From NCBI GenBank assembly GCA_022497145.1, contig MU385897.1, positions 62,001 to 126,000 on the forward strand: a stretch of 64,000 nucleotides of DNA. The letters are read 5' to 3'. Below, piece by piece: positions 11,184 through 22,036 of the stretch; positions within the stretch are counted from its first letter, which is position 1, and the number at the start of each line of letters is the position of its first letter. The notes under the pieces were generated by a model. That model was given only the letters and a program-made list of their open reading frames with translations. It did no database searches and had not been told where the DNA came from. The position numbers and the translations under genes were made by a program. Source of the DNA: Rostrohypoxylon terebratum (lineage: Eukaryota; Ascomycota; Sordariomycetes; Xylariales; Hypoxylaceae).

Positions 11184-13903
11184 CTACTGGAGATAACCAT
11201 TCGAGCTCAACCACTCCTTGATGGCCTTAGCATCTCTCTCGCGGTATGCTGCGCGGCCGCGAATGGCGTCCTTGACCTGCTCGAGAGTACGGTCGAAGGC
11301 ACTAGTATCCTTGTCCTTGAAAAAGGTGTCGATTTCGTCGATGTACTTCGTGTCCGTGAATCTTTGCAGGGTGAGCTTGACGAAGCGGTCTAGGACAACG
11401 GGGTTCGCCATCTTGGTCGTCAGTTTGTCCCAGTTGTCCTGGATGTACTTCCATTGGATGGGACGCGCCACGGAGTTCGTTGATAGGGCGCTACCAAGAG
11501 AGTGCATGTCGCCCGACGGTACGGACTCCGATGGGGGCGCGGGTGGTGACAGATCGCAATTAAATGGGAGAAGGCTCTTGGAGATAATTTCGGGGTCGCG
11601 AACGTGGCCTAGTGAGGCTAGGCAGACTTCCTTACCGTCGATGGATGCACCGTTGTACCATTCCTTCTTGAGAACTTCTACCGCCTTGGCCGGGTCGGTT
11701 TTCACTGCGGTACGGTAGACTACGGTTCTCAGGTTCGGGTGCAGAGGGGTTCCTTTCTCAACCCATGAGTCGAACAACGACTTCGCCTTTTCGGTCACAC
11801 TGTATCATCGGTTAGCTGACAACCATGAATAGAAATTTGGAGAGGATATGCAACTTACCCTTGGTGGCCGTTCGCTGCCGCACTCAGCAAAAGTCGCTTA
11901 CGTAACAGGCCTGTGAGATAATCCTCGCCCTCTGGGAATTCCCATCCAATTTTCTCCACCGCATTGCTGACAAGCTTGAGAATGAAGTGCTCGAGACCGC
12001 GCTTTATTTCGTCGTCGTCTCCAAAGATGGTCTTGACTAGTCCTACGGAATCCAAAACTTGTGCCCAGACAAGGTGGTTAGTCTCACCTCCAAAACCCTT
12101 AATGAAAGAAAGAAGGGCGGGAGTGGTGCCGTATCCAGAGAATGCTAGATCGGCCGCTGAGCCGATGATGGAGATTTTGTCTTCGTTGCTCAGGCGATCG
12201 AGTTGAGTGCTAAGCTTTGCGAGACGGGCTGGAGGGTAGTTTGTTCGGTAAAATCCGGTGGCGTTGCTGTTGATCTTGTAGAAGTCATCATCGATGTCGC
12301 GAATAGTCGTGCTCTTCTCCGTAAGAGCGAATCTCTGAATATCTTGTTGTCCAACTTTGCCTTGTAACGAGAGCGGCACCCACCATACTGTCTCATCCTC
12401 TTCCGGCTTCACGTCGCCGGTTGATAGATAACGGTTCTGCTTAATCGAGATCTGGCCAGGCTCCTCGGCAACAGTCAGCAATGGATGTCCAATCTTCTCT
12501 ATCCAGTTACCCATCAGACCGTTGACGTCAGTTCCGGAGGCCTCAGTCAATGCTTGCCAAAGATATTCAGTCTTGGCGTTTCCGTAGGCGTGCTTCCTCA
12601 AGTATACGCCAACTCCCTGGAGGAATGTCTTCTCTCCAAGCTGGCTAACCAACATCCGTAACGTAGAGCATCCCTTGAGGTAACTAATATGGTCGAAGAT
12701 CTGGTTTACGTCCAAGGCATCCTTAACAGGAACATGGACAGGGTGGGAAGCGCGCATTCCGTCGAGTTTGAAAGCCATTTCCATTCCTTCGTTCACAAAC
12801 TGGGCCCAGACTTGCCAATCTGGATGGAATTCGTTGACGGCGTACCAACCGGCCCAGGTAGCGAAAGATTCGTTTAGCCAGAGTTCGTCCCACCAATCCA
12901 TAGTAACAAGGTTACCGAACCATTGATGAGCTAATTCGTGGGCTACCACGTACGCAACACGGTTCTTGTATCTAGCATCCGAGGTCTTCTCGTCGAAAAG
13001 GACGGCGGTTGTACGATAGGTCACGAGACCCCAATTCTCCATAGCTCCGTGCGTGAATTCGTGGACGGCGAGCAAGTCAGACTTGGGAAGAGGGTAATCG
13101 ATACCGAAGCTCTCGGAAAACAAGTCGATGGTCTTCGGTGCGTGTTCCAAAGCGAATCGACCTTGCTCCTTCAACCCACGAGTAGTATAGACACGTACGG
13201 GGATCTGCTTGCCGTTGTACTTCCTCTCGGTGAAGGCTTCGACGTACTCGAAGTCTCCAACAGCCCAAGCTAGAAGGTAAGTGCTCATGACCGGGGTTCG
13301 CTCAAAAGCAACCGATACGAAACCGTCACGAGTCTTAGAAGAGCTCTTGACAGGCATGTTAGACAGAGCAACCTGATCTTCGGGGATCTCGATCTGGAAG
13401 TCAAAGGTTGCCTTTAGTCGCGGCTCGTCGAAACAGGGGAAAGCTCGACGGGCGTCGCAAGCTTCGAATTGGGTGCTGAACATGTAATGAAAGGTATCAT
13501 CTTTAGGTACTGAAGCGGCGGCGGGGACGACGGGCTTGTACTTGCTTCGGTAGAAGCCGGCCATGTCGTTGTTTATGGTTCCCTGGAAAGTAATCTGAAG
13601 AGTCGCCTTCTTCGAGGCCGGAACCTCGTCGGGGAAGACGAGGGTGGCACGTTGCTTCTTCTCATCGTAGCTAAACGTGGTAGTCTCGAAAGACTGAGTA
13701 GCCTTGGTAGAGTCGAGGATAACCTTAGCAGTAAGTAACTTGAGCTCGATCGAGTTTATAACAATCTCCTTGACAGGCTCAGCAATAGAAACGTCGATGG
13801 CCACGTTTCCATCATACGACCAGTCGCTAAACTTTAAGGAGGAGATGTTAAGGTCATAGTGAGAAGGGGCGACGGTAGAGGGGAGAACGTCTCGATCGGC
13901 CAT
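11184..13903 (-). CDS. M1 family zinc aminopeptidase, Ape2/Aap1 type
   Basis: Two exons, 13903-11859 and 11799-11184, joined by a 59-nt intron, give 886 residues, the usual size for fungal Ape2/Aap1. The substrate-binding motif HGAMENWG lies near residue 286. The zinc site HELAHQWFGN is near 322, with the third ligand Glu in WLNESFATW about 20 residues on. The ERAP1-like C-terminal domain reaches the stop. The enzyme removes N-terminal residues from peptides. The start at 13903 (MADRDVLPSTVAPSHYDLN) fits the cytosolic form. The frame is open for another 263 codons upstream and includes SRFFSSSSRISCS, which looks like a mitochondrial leader, so an alternative longer form is possible. Confidence 0.95.
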
Positions 13904-15599
13904 GATGGATGAAGGGATAATGGCTGAGCAAGAGATCCTGGAAGAAGAAGAGAAGAATCGGCTAGATGGAGAGTAGTCGAAGAAGCGGTTGCGGAAGCGG
14001 TTTCGGGTACTATTAGTACGAGTAGGTTTAGTATTGGTATCTTTGATATTCCTGGTCTCCTTGGTATTCTTAGTATTAATAAATACACATGTGGTAGCAG
14101 TATGGTATGAGCGAAGGTGGGGTATTGTTTGTCTGGATCTGTCTTTAGATTGATGCTGCGAATCTTGAGCTTGGTCGGGCGGCTCGATGACGAAATTGGC
14201 AGGTGTTGAAGTAAACCGTTGACAGGGTTTAGCCGTCTTGTGACTTTTATCCAATGACTTGAAAAAGCAATCAACTCGCCCGGGTATTGTTGAGGCGGAA
14301 GTGGTTGTACACCGGTTTGTTGTATATTGTCCTGTGGATTGTTTTGAGAGAGATACAGCCGATGTGCCAGGCGAAGAAATAGAAAGTGAAGAAGATGTAA
14401 CGGATGTAGCAGATGTAGCAGATGTAGATGCGCTGCAGGTAGAGGCTACTACAGAAGGTATAGAAGCTAGTACGCAGCTTCTAGAAGTAGCCCTAGCAAA
14501 CCCTAAACTGCCCGTAAACCCTGAGGTTATGGGTGTTATGGGTACTTGCACACTACATGCGCTACCTGCGCTGCCCGCATTGCCCGCATTGCCCCTCACC
14601 AGATTCCACGCAACAGTGGTAACAGTGGTACCAGATCGAGGGACCACGAGCCGGCAGAGCTGGCCAATCATATCCGCTGCTACGGGTGTCATATCGCCAG
14701 GTCAAATCAGGGTGCCGGAAACCTAAATTGTATTATACCTGCCACTTTGCTTTTGTATTAGCTAAACCCGCGACACTTGGAAGTGCCTACCTCACTGGTA
14801 CCTAGGACTGGATAAACTTGACTAACCTAGCATCCATAGATGGGAAAATATTGAAGATTTCTATCAATTGATCGACCTTCTCGTAACAATACCGACCGTA
14901 CTCGAAACAACACCACTCGTTATCACATCAAGAAGAAAGACATCGTATTCATCATGATACAGATGGTTTATGTAGTTAAAACACGTAAAAGAGGAGGCAT
15001 ATATGTGGGTAAAGAAATTACTTGGCAACTGTTAACGTGAATAATTGCTCGATTCCCTAATAGAAATTCAAACAGCTTCCTATCTCAGCAAAACTAAACA
15101 AGTAGCTGTGGAATCTAATTGAAAAAGGCCCGGATGATCAGTCAAAGTGCCATTGTAACTCTCTTGGAAGTGATCATCATGAGAAATCGCAAATAGAGGC
15201 GTAGATGGAGATAGAGGTAGAGATAATTGATGATTGAGGTGTAAAAAAATCGAGTAGATGTTGAAAATCAAAAAGTTAAAATGCGACCAAAAAAGTGACA
15301 TAATACGAAGTACGCAGTAAATACCTAATATATTTCTAAATGCAAATTCTATTTATGTGCATATATGCATCTTGTATCTCTTAGATATCCAATAAAGTCA
15401 GACGCTAATCATAAAACGAGAACATCCTTTTTCATTTAATGTACTACTACCTATTCGTATAATTCCTAACCGCATTTCACAACATTCATCTTCGTTGACG
15501 ACTTCAACTCACTTTCGCGTGTGCTTTTCCTGGCTAACCAAGTAATACAAATTGAGAGCCTTTTTCGTATGCTATTGTATTGCTTGAAATTGCTTACAT
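13904..15599. other. Divergent promoter region, aminopeptidase and APC10
   Basis: About 1.7 kb between divergent genes. The part from 13904 to 14692 stays open in the aminopeptidase frame and contains repeats of GATGTAGCA near 14396-14425 and CTGCCCGCATTGCCC-like units near 14570-14600. The rest is AT-rich with no coding signal. Confidence 0.4.
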
Positions 15600-17139
15600 A
15601 TGGATCCTCACGGTCTCCGTAACAGCGGTAGCTCGGCTAGAAGCCATGCTAGTCTACGACAGCAGCAGGACGAATTCCGTCGTCGATTGATGAGATCAGA
15701 TCGTGTCTCTCAGCCATCACAAGGCCGTGCTGGTGATCCAGTCAGGGCCAGAGCCCAAGAAACTGCAGAGCCTCTCGCAGAGCTAGACGATCTTGGTAGG
15801 CCCACCTACTTTCTCCCTCAAGGTCAGCTTATTCATTACTTCCTCACTTCTTACCTTGCACTCCTTTTCCCCAACTGTCCTCAACTCCCTCATCTACCTT
15901 TGCCAAAGCTCTCACTTCCTTGGCTACCAGGTTGATTCATCACCATGGATTCTGATCTGGATTCCGATTTGGATTCCGATGATGGTTCACCACAGCCTCG
16001 TCTTTTGATCGAGCGTCAACCGTTCAGCTATCATAGACTCTGGCCGAACCCGCATTCGTTTCTCTCCTATCAAAGTCATCATTCTGATCCCGATTCTAAT
16101 CCCGATTCCGGTCCGGATTCTAATTTCCATTCTGAATCTGAATCTGAATCTGAATCTGATGATGACGATGACGGCGACCCGTCATCTTCGCCTTTTGAGA
16201 CGCATGCTCGAGGAAGTTTTGCTAACCCTGCTGGAATCTGGGAAGACAACACAGCGACTGAGGAGGACACCGAACGTATCGAGTATGGTGATGATGATCA
16301 AGATGACATCGGCGATGATGACGAACAGAACGGCGAAGAGAATGACGAAGAAGACGATGAAGAGGAGGACGACGATGAGGGTCGCGAAGATGAGGCTCCC
16401 TTCGATGCCTCCGCTGTCGGTCTGAAGGAGATTAGCAATCTCGCCAGCTTTACCGTCAGCAGCTATAAACCCGGTTGTGGCGTCAAAGAGCTTCGTGATG
16501 ACGACGTGAACCAGTTCTGGCAGTGAGTACCCACCTAATTTACCACATTCTACCAAAATCACTGACACGATCTCTGTCAGATCTGATGGCCCCCAGCCTC
16601 ATCGATTGAATATCCACTTTGTCAAGCGGGTGGAGATCCGCGCTATTCGATTTTACTTGGATTACGAGCTTGACGAGAGTTACACCCCCACCAAAATTCA
16701 AATCTTCGGTGGTTGGGGTGCCAACTTCGTCATTCCGTTCAAGGTCATGGACCTTAACATGCCCAAAGGGTGGATCGACGTTCCCATCGCCGGAGCAGGT
16801 GGAGGCCCTGACGGTAACTCCATGTGCTGCTGGTTCATCCGTATCGTTGTTCTCGAGAACCACCAGAACGGCAAGGATACGCACATTCGCGGAATTAAGG
16901 TCTACGCCCTGGACGACGCCGCCGATACTGCGGAGAACAATCCACTAGAGGAGATGGTCGAGGCAATAGATGATTTCGATGATCGAATGGATCTCATGAA
17001 CATCCACGATCACGACGAAGACGCGGCGGCAAGAATTGAGGATGCCAAGAAGCAGCGCAAGGAGAACGCCAAGAAGTACACGCCCGGAGATGGTGGATTG
17101 ACCATTCCCGACTTTATGCGAGAGCCCGAGATTCGTTGA
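15600..17139 (+). CDS. Anaphase-promoting complex subunit APC10/Doc1
   Basis: The secure part has two exons, 15945-16522 and 16581-17139, with a 58-nt intron whose splice falls inside FWQSDGPQPH, the conserved start of the DOC domain. The fold runs from EISNLASFTVSSYKPGCGV through HRLNIHFVKRVEIRAIRFYL to IRGIKVYALDD. Apc10 helps the anaphase-promoting complex recognise degrons of mitotic substrates. The N-terminus from 15945 is Ser/Asp-rich and highly acidic, giving a 378-residue product. An upstream open frame from 15600 (MDPHGLRNSGSSARS...LDDLGRPTYF) looks coding and may be a first exon. Its two usable donors are phase 1, and the only compatible acceptor I found is near 16210, so the 5' end is unresolved. 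Confidence 0.85.
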
Positions 17140-17819
17140 AGGGACCTCTAATCTAGCCTCTAAAGAGTCAGGCTTGCATTTCAAGGCATGGAGGCGTTCT
17201 GGTTTACCGGCTGATCAATTTGATGATACCCAATGGTTGCTTTTTTTACATTGCATTCAGGGACGGGATAGCATGTGCCTCTCATTACTATGAGGCAGGG
17301 CGATCATGCCACTGACATTTCACCAACACTAGATATAGGCGATCTCGTGCTTGAATCGGCCTTTCGTCCCCTTTCATCGTCCTATAGTTCCCGAATGAAA
17401 ACCCTGTTTTAGACAATATGATTCTTCGCTGCTCTTCTTGCGCCTGAAGAAGTGACGATGCAATTATACGTGCTATATAGTAGAGCCACATATTTGTGTA
17501 TAGAATGGGATTGGCTTACAGAGGTTAGATGAGGTAATACTCCTGGGTCTCCACTAACGGGATTAACCGTCCACTAAAAGATTTGGTCCCTCTCTTCGAA
17601 ATCATTTTCAATCTCATCTCATTCTCATCTATTCTTTAGGTACCATTTCTCAGCCATTTTCCGGTGTCTCTACTGCCGCAGTCCACGCTCAGTCAGAGTT
17701 TCAATGAGAAAGATGCTATTTATATGACATTCGCCATGTGGCACATCGCTTGCTATGTATCATAGAAGGCACCGCATTTCCTAGTATCTGATACCCCTAT
17801 AGATTTATTAATAAAAGGC
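17140..17819. other. Intergenic, no gene seen
   Basis: About 680 bases between two plus-strand genes. It holds the APC10 3' region and the promoter of the adenylyltransferase gene. No further feature is supported. Confidence 0.5.
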
Positions 17820-18773
17820 ATGTCTTCGTCGGAAGCTGATAACAGTACAATGGCTCGACAACTCCCTCCGAACCTCGTCTCCCACTTCGCTCAAGCCCTC
17901 AAGAGCTACCAGCTATCCAATGCGACTTTCCGTGTCCTATGCTCTTTAACTCCATCTTCTCTATCCTCTTCGCCTACGTCACCAACCCCTCAACAGCCCA
18001 AGGCACCTCCGAGGAGGCTCCTTGTCCTCGACTCCTCGTTCAACCCACCAACCCTCGCCCACCAACAGATGGCACTCTCCGCCCTTCCGGAATATAGTTC
18101 CAATGATAAATTACGGGTTCTACTCCTCCTCGCAATCAACAACGCAGACAAAGCGCCCAAACCCGCTGCATTTCCGCAACGCCTCGCCATGATGTACATA
18201 TTCGCTCAGGACCTGCTAGCCTCCACGGTCGCCTCTGCCAAGAAAGAAGATGGGGCAAGAAGTAGCAATAGCGATTGCGAAGGTGTCGACATTGCAGTCA
18301 CGACGGAACCTTACTTCCACGCGAAAAGCGGCGCCGTCGCCTCGTCCGACTTCTACCAGGGTCCGGAGCCGGTAGAGCAGGTCTACCTCACAGGCTTCGA
18401 CACCCTGATCCGCATCTTCGATCCCAAGTACTACCCCGACAACTCGATGGCCCGCGTCCTAGACCCTTTCTTCGCGCACGCGCAGCTCCGGGTTTCGATG
18501 CGCACGGATGCCGAGTGGGGCGATTCCGCGGCGCAGCTGGCGTACTTGGAGGGGCTAAGGCGGGGCGAGCTCGAGCGCGTTGGTGGAAAGACGGCGTGGG
18601 TCAACAAAATTCGGATGGTTGAAAGGCGGAGAGACGGCGAGGAAATCGTGAGTAGTACGAGGGTGCGCAGTGCTGTTCTTAGACGGGATTGGGATGCGCT
18701 GAAGAAGTTAGTTAGCGAGGATGTAACAAATTGGATTCGACAGGAAGGATTGTATGCGAATTCTGGTGTGTGA
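17820..18773 (+). CDS. Nicotinamide mononucleotide adenylyltransferase, Pof1-like
   Basis: Single exon, 317 residues. The nucleotidyltransferase signature appears as SSFNPPTLAHQQMA near residues 71-84 (the family's SFNPPTxxH). A middle motif VYLTGFDTLIRIFDPKYY follows, and SSTRVRSAVLRRDWD near residue 278 is the ISSTxxR-type motif that binds ATP phosphates. The C-terminus ends WIRQEGLYANSGV, also typical. These enzymes join NMN and ATP to make NAD. The layout is closer to Pof1-type fungal proteins than to the main Nma1 enzyme. A second in-frame ATG at 17850 (MARQLPPN) is an equally good start. Another cytidylyltransferase-like activity is the alternative. Confidence 0.8.
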   Translation: MSSSEADNSTMARQLPPNLVSHFAQALKSYQLSNATFRVLCSLTPSSLSSSPTSPTPQQPKAPPRRLLVLDSSFNPPTLAHQQMALSALPEYSSNDKLRVLLLLAINNADKAPKPAAFPQRLAMMYIFAQDLLASTVASAKKEDGARSSNSDCEGVDIAVTTEPYFHAKSGAVASSDFYQGPEPVEQVYLTGFDTLIRIFDPKYYPDNSMARVLDPFFAHAQLRVSMRTDAEWGDSAAQLAYLEGLRRGELERVGGKTAWVNKIRMVERRRDGEEIVSSTRVRSAVLRRDWDALKKLVSEDVTNWIRQEGLYANSGV

Positions 18774-19448
18774 CGATGACTATGCCTATGACGAGAAGGG
18801 GTTAGATATGGATGTTCAACGCCCATCTTGGAAACCGCCCATCTTTTACTGCGAGGCCGATTTCGAACACGAAAAATGCGTCACAATGCTCCTAGCCACC
18901 TGACTAAGGACTTGTTTCCAAGTTTTGGTGTAGTATGTAGACGGTCATTGAAGGAGTCATTTCAAATCACGTTGATCATTGGCGGAAGACCCAAGATTCC
19001 TATTCGGAACTCAGCTCGCCGACTATGGTTGGCACAACAATGTCGAGCGGCCAATAGACGAAGTCGCCATGAAACACGCACCGCAAGATTTACCATCTAT
19101 GCGTGCCTAAGCAATTTCTATTTACGAAGTTGATAAAGAATTACCATAATCGAGTGACAACATTACATTGGCATATTAGGCTCTAATTGTATCAAGAGAT
19201 GTTAACCTGGACTCTTGGGGGATTTCTTGTGCTATTCTGATTGATAAGGTAGCAAAACGGCCCCCACGGCCCCATGAGCTGCTCGATCGGCGCGAATGTA
19301 CTATGTAAGCATCCATGTATATGACCCGGTAAGGACCTGTCACCCTTGTCTTAAGCTGACACGCCCCCAGAGCCAGCATAGTTCGGAAATTGAGCTAGGT
19401 ACGACGGATGCGGAGGGTCATCGTGTGAAATTCTCGACAGAGTATCAT
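18774..19448. other. Intergenic between convergent genes
   Basis: About 675 bases between the 3' ends of the adenylyltransferase and kinase genes. No coding or RNA signal was recognised. Confidence 0.5.
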
Positions 19449-20716
19449 CTATTCAACGGAAGTACCAAACCAAGGGTGACTTAGTGCATCCCGCGCCGTA
19501 ATCCTGAGTGCCGGATCCAACCTGGTCATCTTAACAATCAGATCTTTAAAGATGGGATCTACACCTTCCCAAATTTCGAAAGGTTGACGACGGTTTCCAG
19601 GAGGAAAGTCATTTGCGAGCGCTATCACGCGTTCGTAGAATGGGTTCTCTTCTCCTATGTGCTGCAAGAATCCATTAAATCCGTCTCTGTCGGCGAAATA
19701 CGAAAGATGCCGTCGAAGAATATAGCGCCACGAATCCTCTGCATTCAACTGATCGTCGCTAACAAGAAAAACCATCTTGTTCAACACCACGTATATCATC
19801 TATTTTTTAAATCTGTCAGTAACCCTGCAGAGTAAGTTCCAGGTGTCACATACCACGATACCGAATGAGAGTACGTCTGAAGCGTGGTTTTGGCGGGAAC
19901 GAGCCCAGGACTCAGGGCTCCTCCATAGTTGGTTTCCGCAAAGAGGCCCTCTCAAGTACTTCCCCGGTGGTACTATCACGGCATCCTCAAGGTCTGAAAT
20001 CTGTATGCCTTTGATGGTAACGTTGCTATCAGCACTTTCGTCGTAGTCAATGAGGATGTTGTTAGGCTTCACATCTACGATTGGTTAGCGCAGTGCATCG
20101 ACACTTATTCATTAGCTTCCGTCGCATACCATTATGAAGGATATCCTGTTCGTGAAGATCAGCCAAGCCACTTAAAGCCCCGCGGAGAAGATCCTTTCTA
20201 GCGGCGGTAGCTAGTTCTCTTTGGCTGAAGCGGAGTAAATCACCGATCAAGAATGGATATATGAAGATCTCAGAGTCTCGGTTGGTATCTACCACAGTTC
20301 GCACGTTCGGACTTGAAGATACCAACTTTTGGAGTTCCATTTGGTACTCAAACTCCCCCTTGATCATATTTTTTACGATGAACTTCGTCGTCCCGGCTCT
20401 GAAAAATGTTTTAGTGATCACTATGGATTTTCATTGGATACAAAGAAAACCAGAAATACCGTGCACGATAAACGCATAGTAGAGGATTTCGCCGGTCGGA
20501 CAGAGTTTCCTCGATCTCATAAACTCGGCCTGAATCCCCTTTAAGCAACGTACCTGTCGCGAAGGGCTCGGAGTCGAAGCTAGACGTGCTGGACAAAGTT
20601 GACATGGTACTACGTACCGACATCCGAGCTGGCTGAGGAAGTTTTCTTGGTATCAGCAATGGCGAGATTGCCACATTCCTAAGACCACGAGGTAAGAGGG
20701 ATGATGGGAGAGACAT
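19449..20716 (-). CDS. Protein kinase with divergent DFG motif
   Basis: Four exons: 20716-20460, 20398-20130, 20074-19854 and 19799-19449, giving 365 residues. After a 50-residue Ser/Arg-rich N-terminus, the glycine loop reads LKGDSGRVYEI. The likely ATP lysine is K95 in KFIVKNM. The catalytic loop is LHNDVKPNN, with D176 formed across an intron. DLED (D203) stands where DFG is expected, and GNQLWRSPESW replaces the APE region. The last helix ends DALSHPWFGTS. The catalytic Lys, Asp and Mg-binding Asp are present, so activity is possible, but the glycine of DFG is replaced by Glu. The type resembles fungus-specific kinases of unknown role. The substrate is unknown. Confidence 0.85.
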
Positions 20717-22036
20717 GATGATTCGAGGGATTATACCGGCCCAGCACCAATACAGTTAATAATAGGAAAAGGACGAAGATGATCGTGAGGCTAACTAGAA
20801 ATTAGGAGGTTTACACAGTAATAATAGTGATTTACAACCTTAGGTAAGGTTTACAAGAGCGCGGGCCTGTTGCGACAACTAATTCAACCAACTGATCCAA
20901 CAAACACTTACACTACTTCCGAGAATCAGAAGAGGCGCTTTGACAACTGACAGATGATTGGTAATATGAGTTGGACCAAGTGTCTGACAGCCAATCCACT
21001 TCCCCTAACAGCTGCCTGTGGGTCTCCCTATGGTACAAACTTTGGAAGCGTCTGCTGTAATTATTTAATAGAGTTGCTCTTCATTGCATCCCTGAATCCC
21101 TGACATCCAATCTGTACCCTCACATTACTACTGATCGCCCATACCTTTTATCTAATATGATATAGGGTGTCCGTTCCTTGTCAACCCCGGCTCGTAGCCA
21201 ACAGCAGAGGACCTTTGAAAGACGCCGACAAGTTCCTTAGTCGTCCTCGTGCATCCGATCGATCACATAGGAACCGCCAATAGAGAGCGGGATTGCCTTA
21301 GAAGATATCAGACGACGGTGGTCGAAGCAAGTTTTCATATCATTCCAGCCCATGACTAAATTCAACAGCCCCCACGGTCTGCTTTGTCACGGTCAGAGAT
21401 ATATTTAGGCAAAATCCGTTCAGATGCTTCTGCTATTATTCAGGGTCGTCGATGCAGGCCTATCCGTCATTCCAAAACCATTTCAACTACCTTGAATCTG
21501 ATCCAAGGTTCAACGAGATACTAATTTGCAGAGTTAGGTACCTACACAACATCAGATATCATGAGTCGCGCGTCTAATGGAAGAAAAAGAGGCTTATACA
21601 TCCCGAGGTCACCTACTAGGTATTAACCCACATATCAAACGTATTAGCTAGGACCAGCAGAACCAGGTAAGCGTAAAAGCATCCAACCACCGTCCATGGA
21701 TAAAACTACTAGAATCTAATAGGATCACCCAGCGTGCTTGCGTGTTAACCTCCAGGGCTAGCTGTCTTTAGCCAGCCAGAGCGGGACTCGGACTCACTTA
21801 CAGGGTCTATTAATAGACTAACAGTGCTGTAACGTCCAGCTACATAGTACATGCAGAGCTGAGGCGCAGCACCTTCGCGTAACATCGCATAATATAGGTA
21901 GGGCTGGCTGCCTTAACCTAGCGCATGAGAGTCTTAGACGACCTGCCGAACGATTCTAATCATTCGCTCAACTCAACAATAAATATGTTAAGAAAATATC
22001 GTTAATGCTCGCCGTGGAGTAGCCGTCAACTTTATC
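20717..22036. other. Intergenic divergent promoter, no gene seen
   Basis: About 1.3 kb between the kinase gene and the large membrane-protein gene, which diverge. I found no open frame with coding character, no tRNA and no transposon ends. Confidence 0.5.

Noticed and set aside
14259..14726. 155-codon open frame, plus strand
   Set aside because: It opposes the aminopeptidase upstream region and consists largely of low-complexity repeats; both strands are open here because of the repeats.
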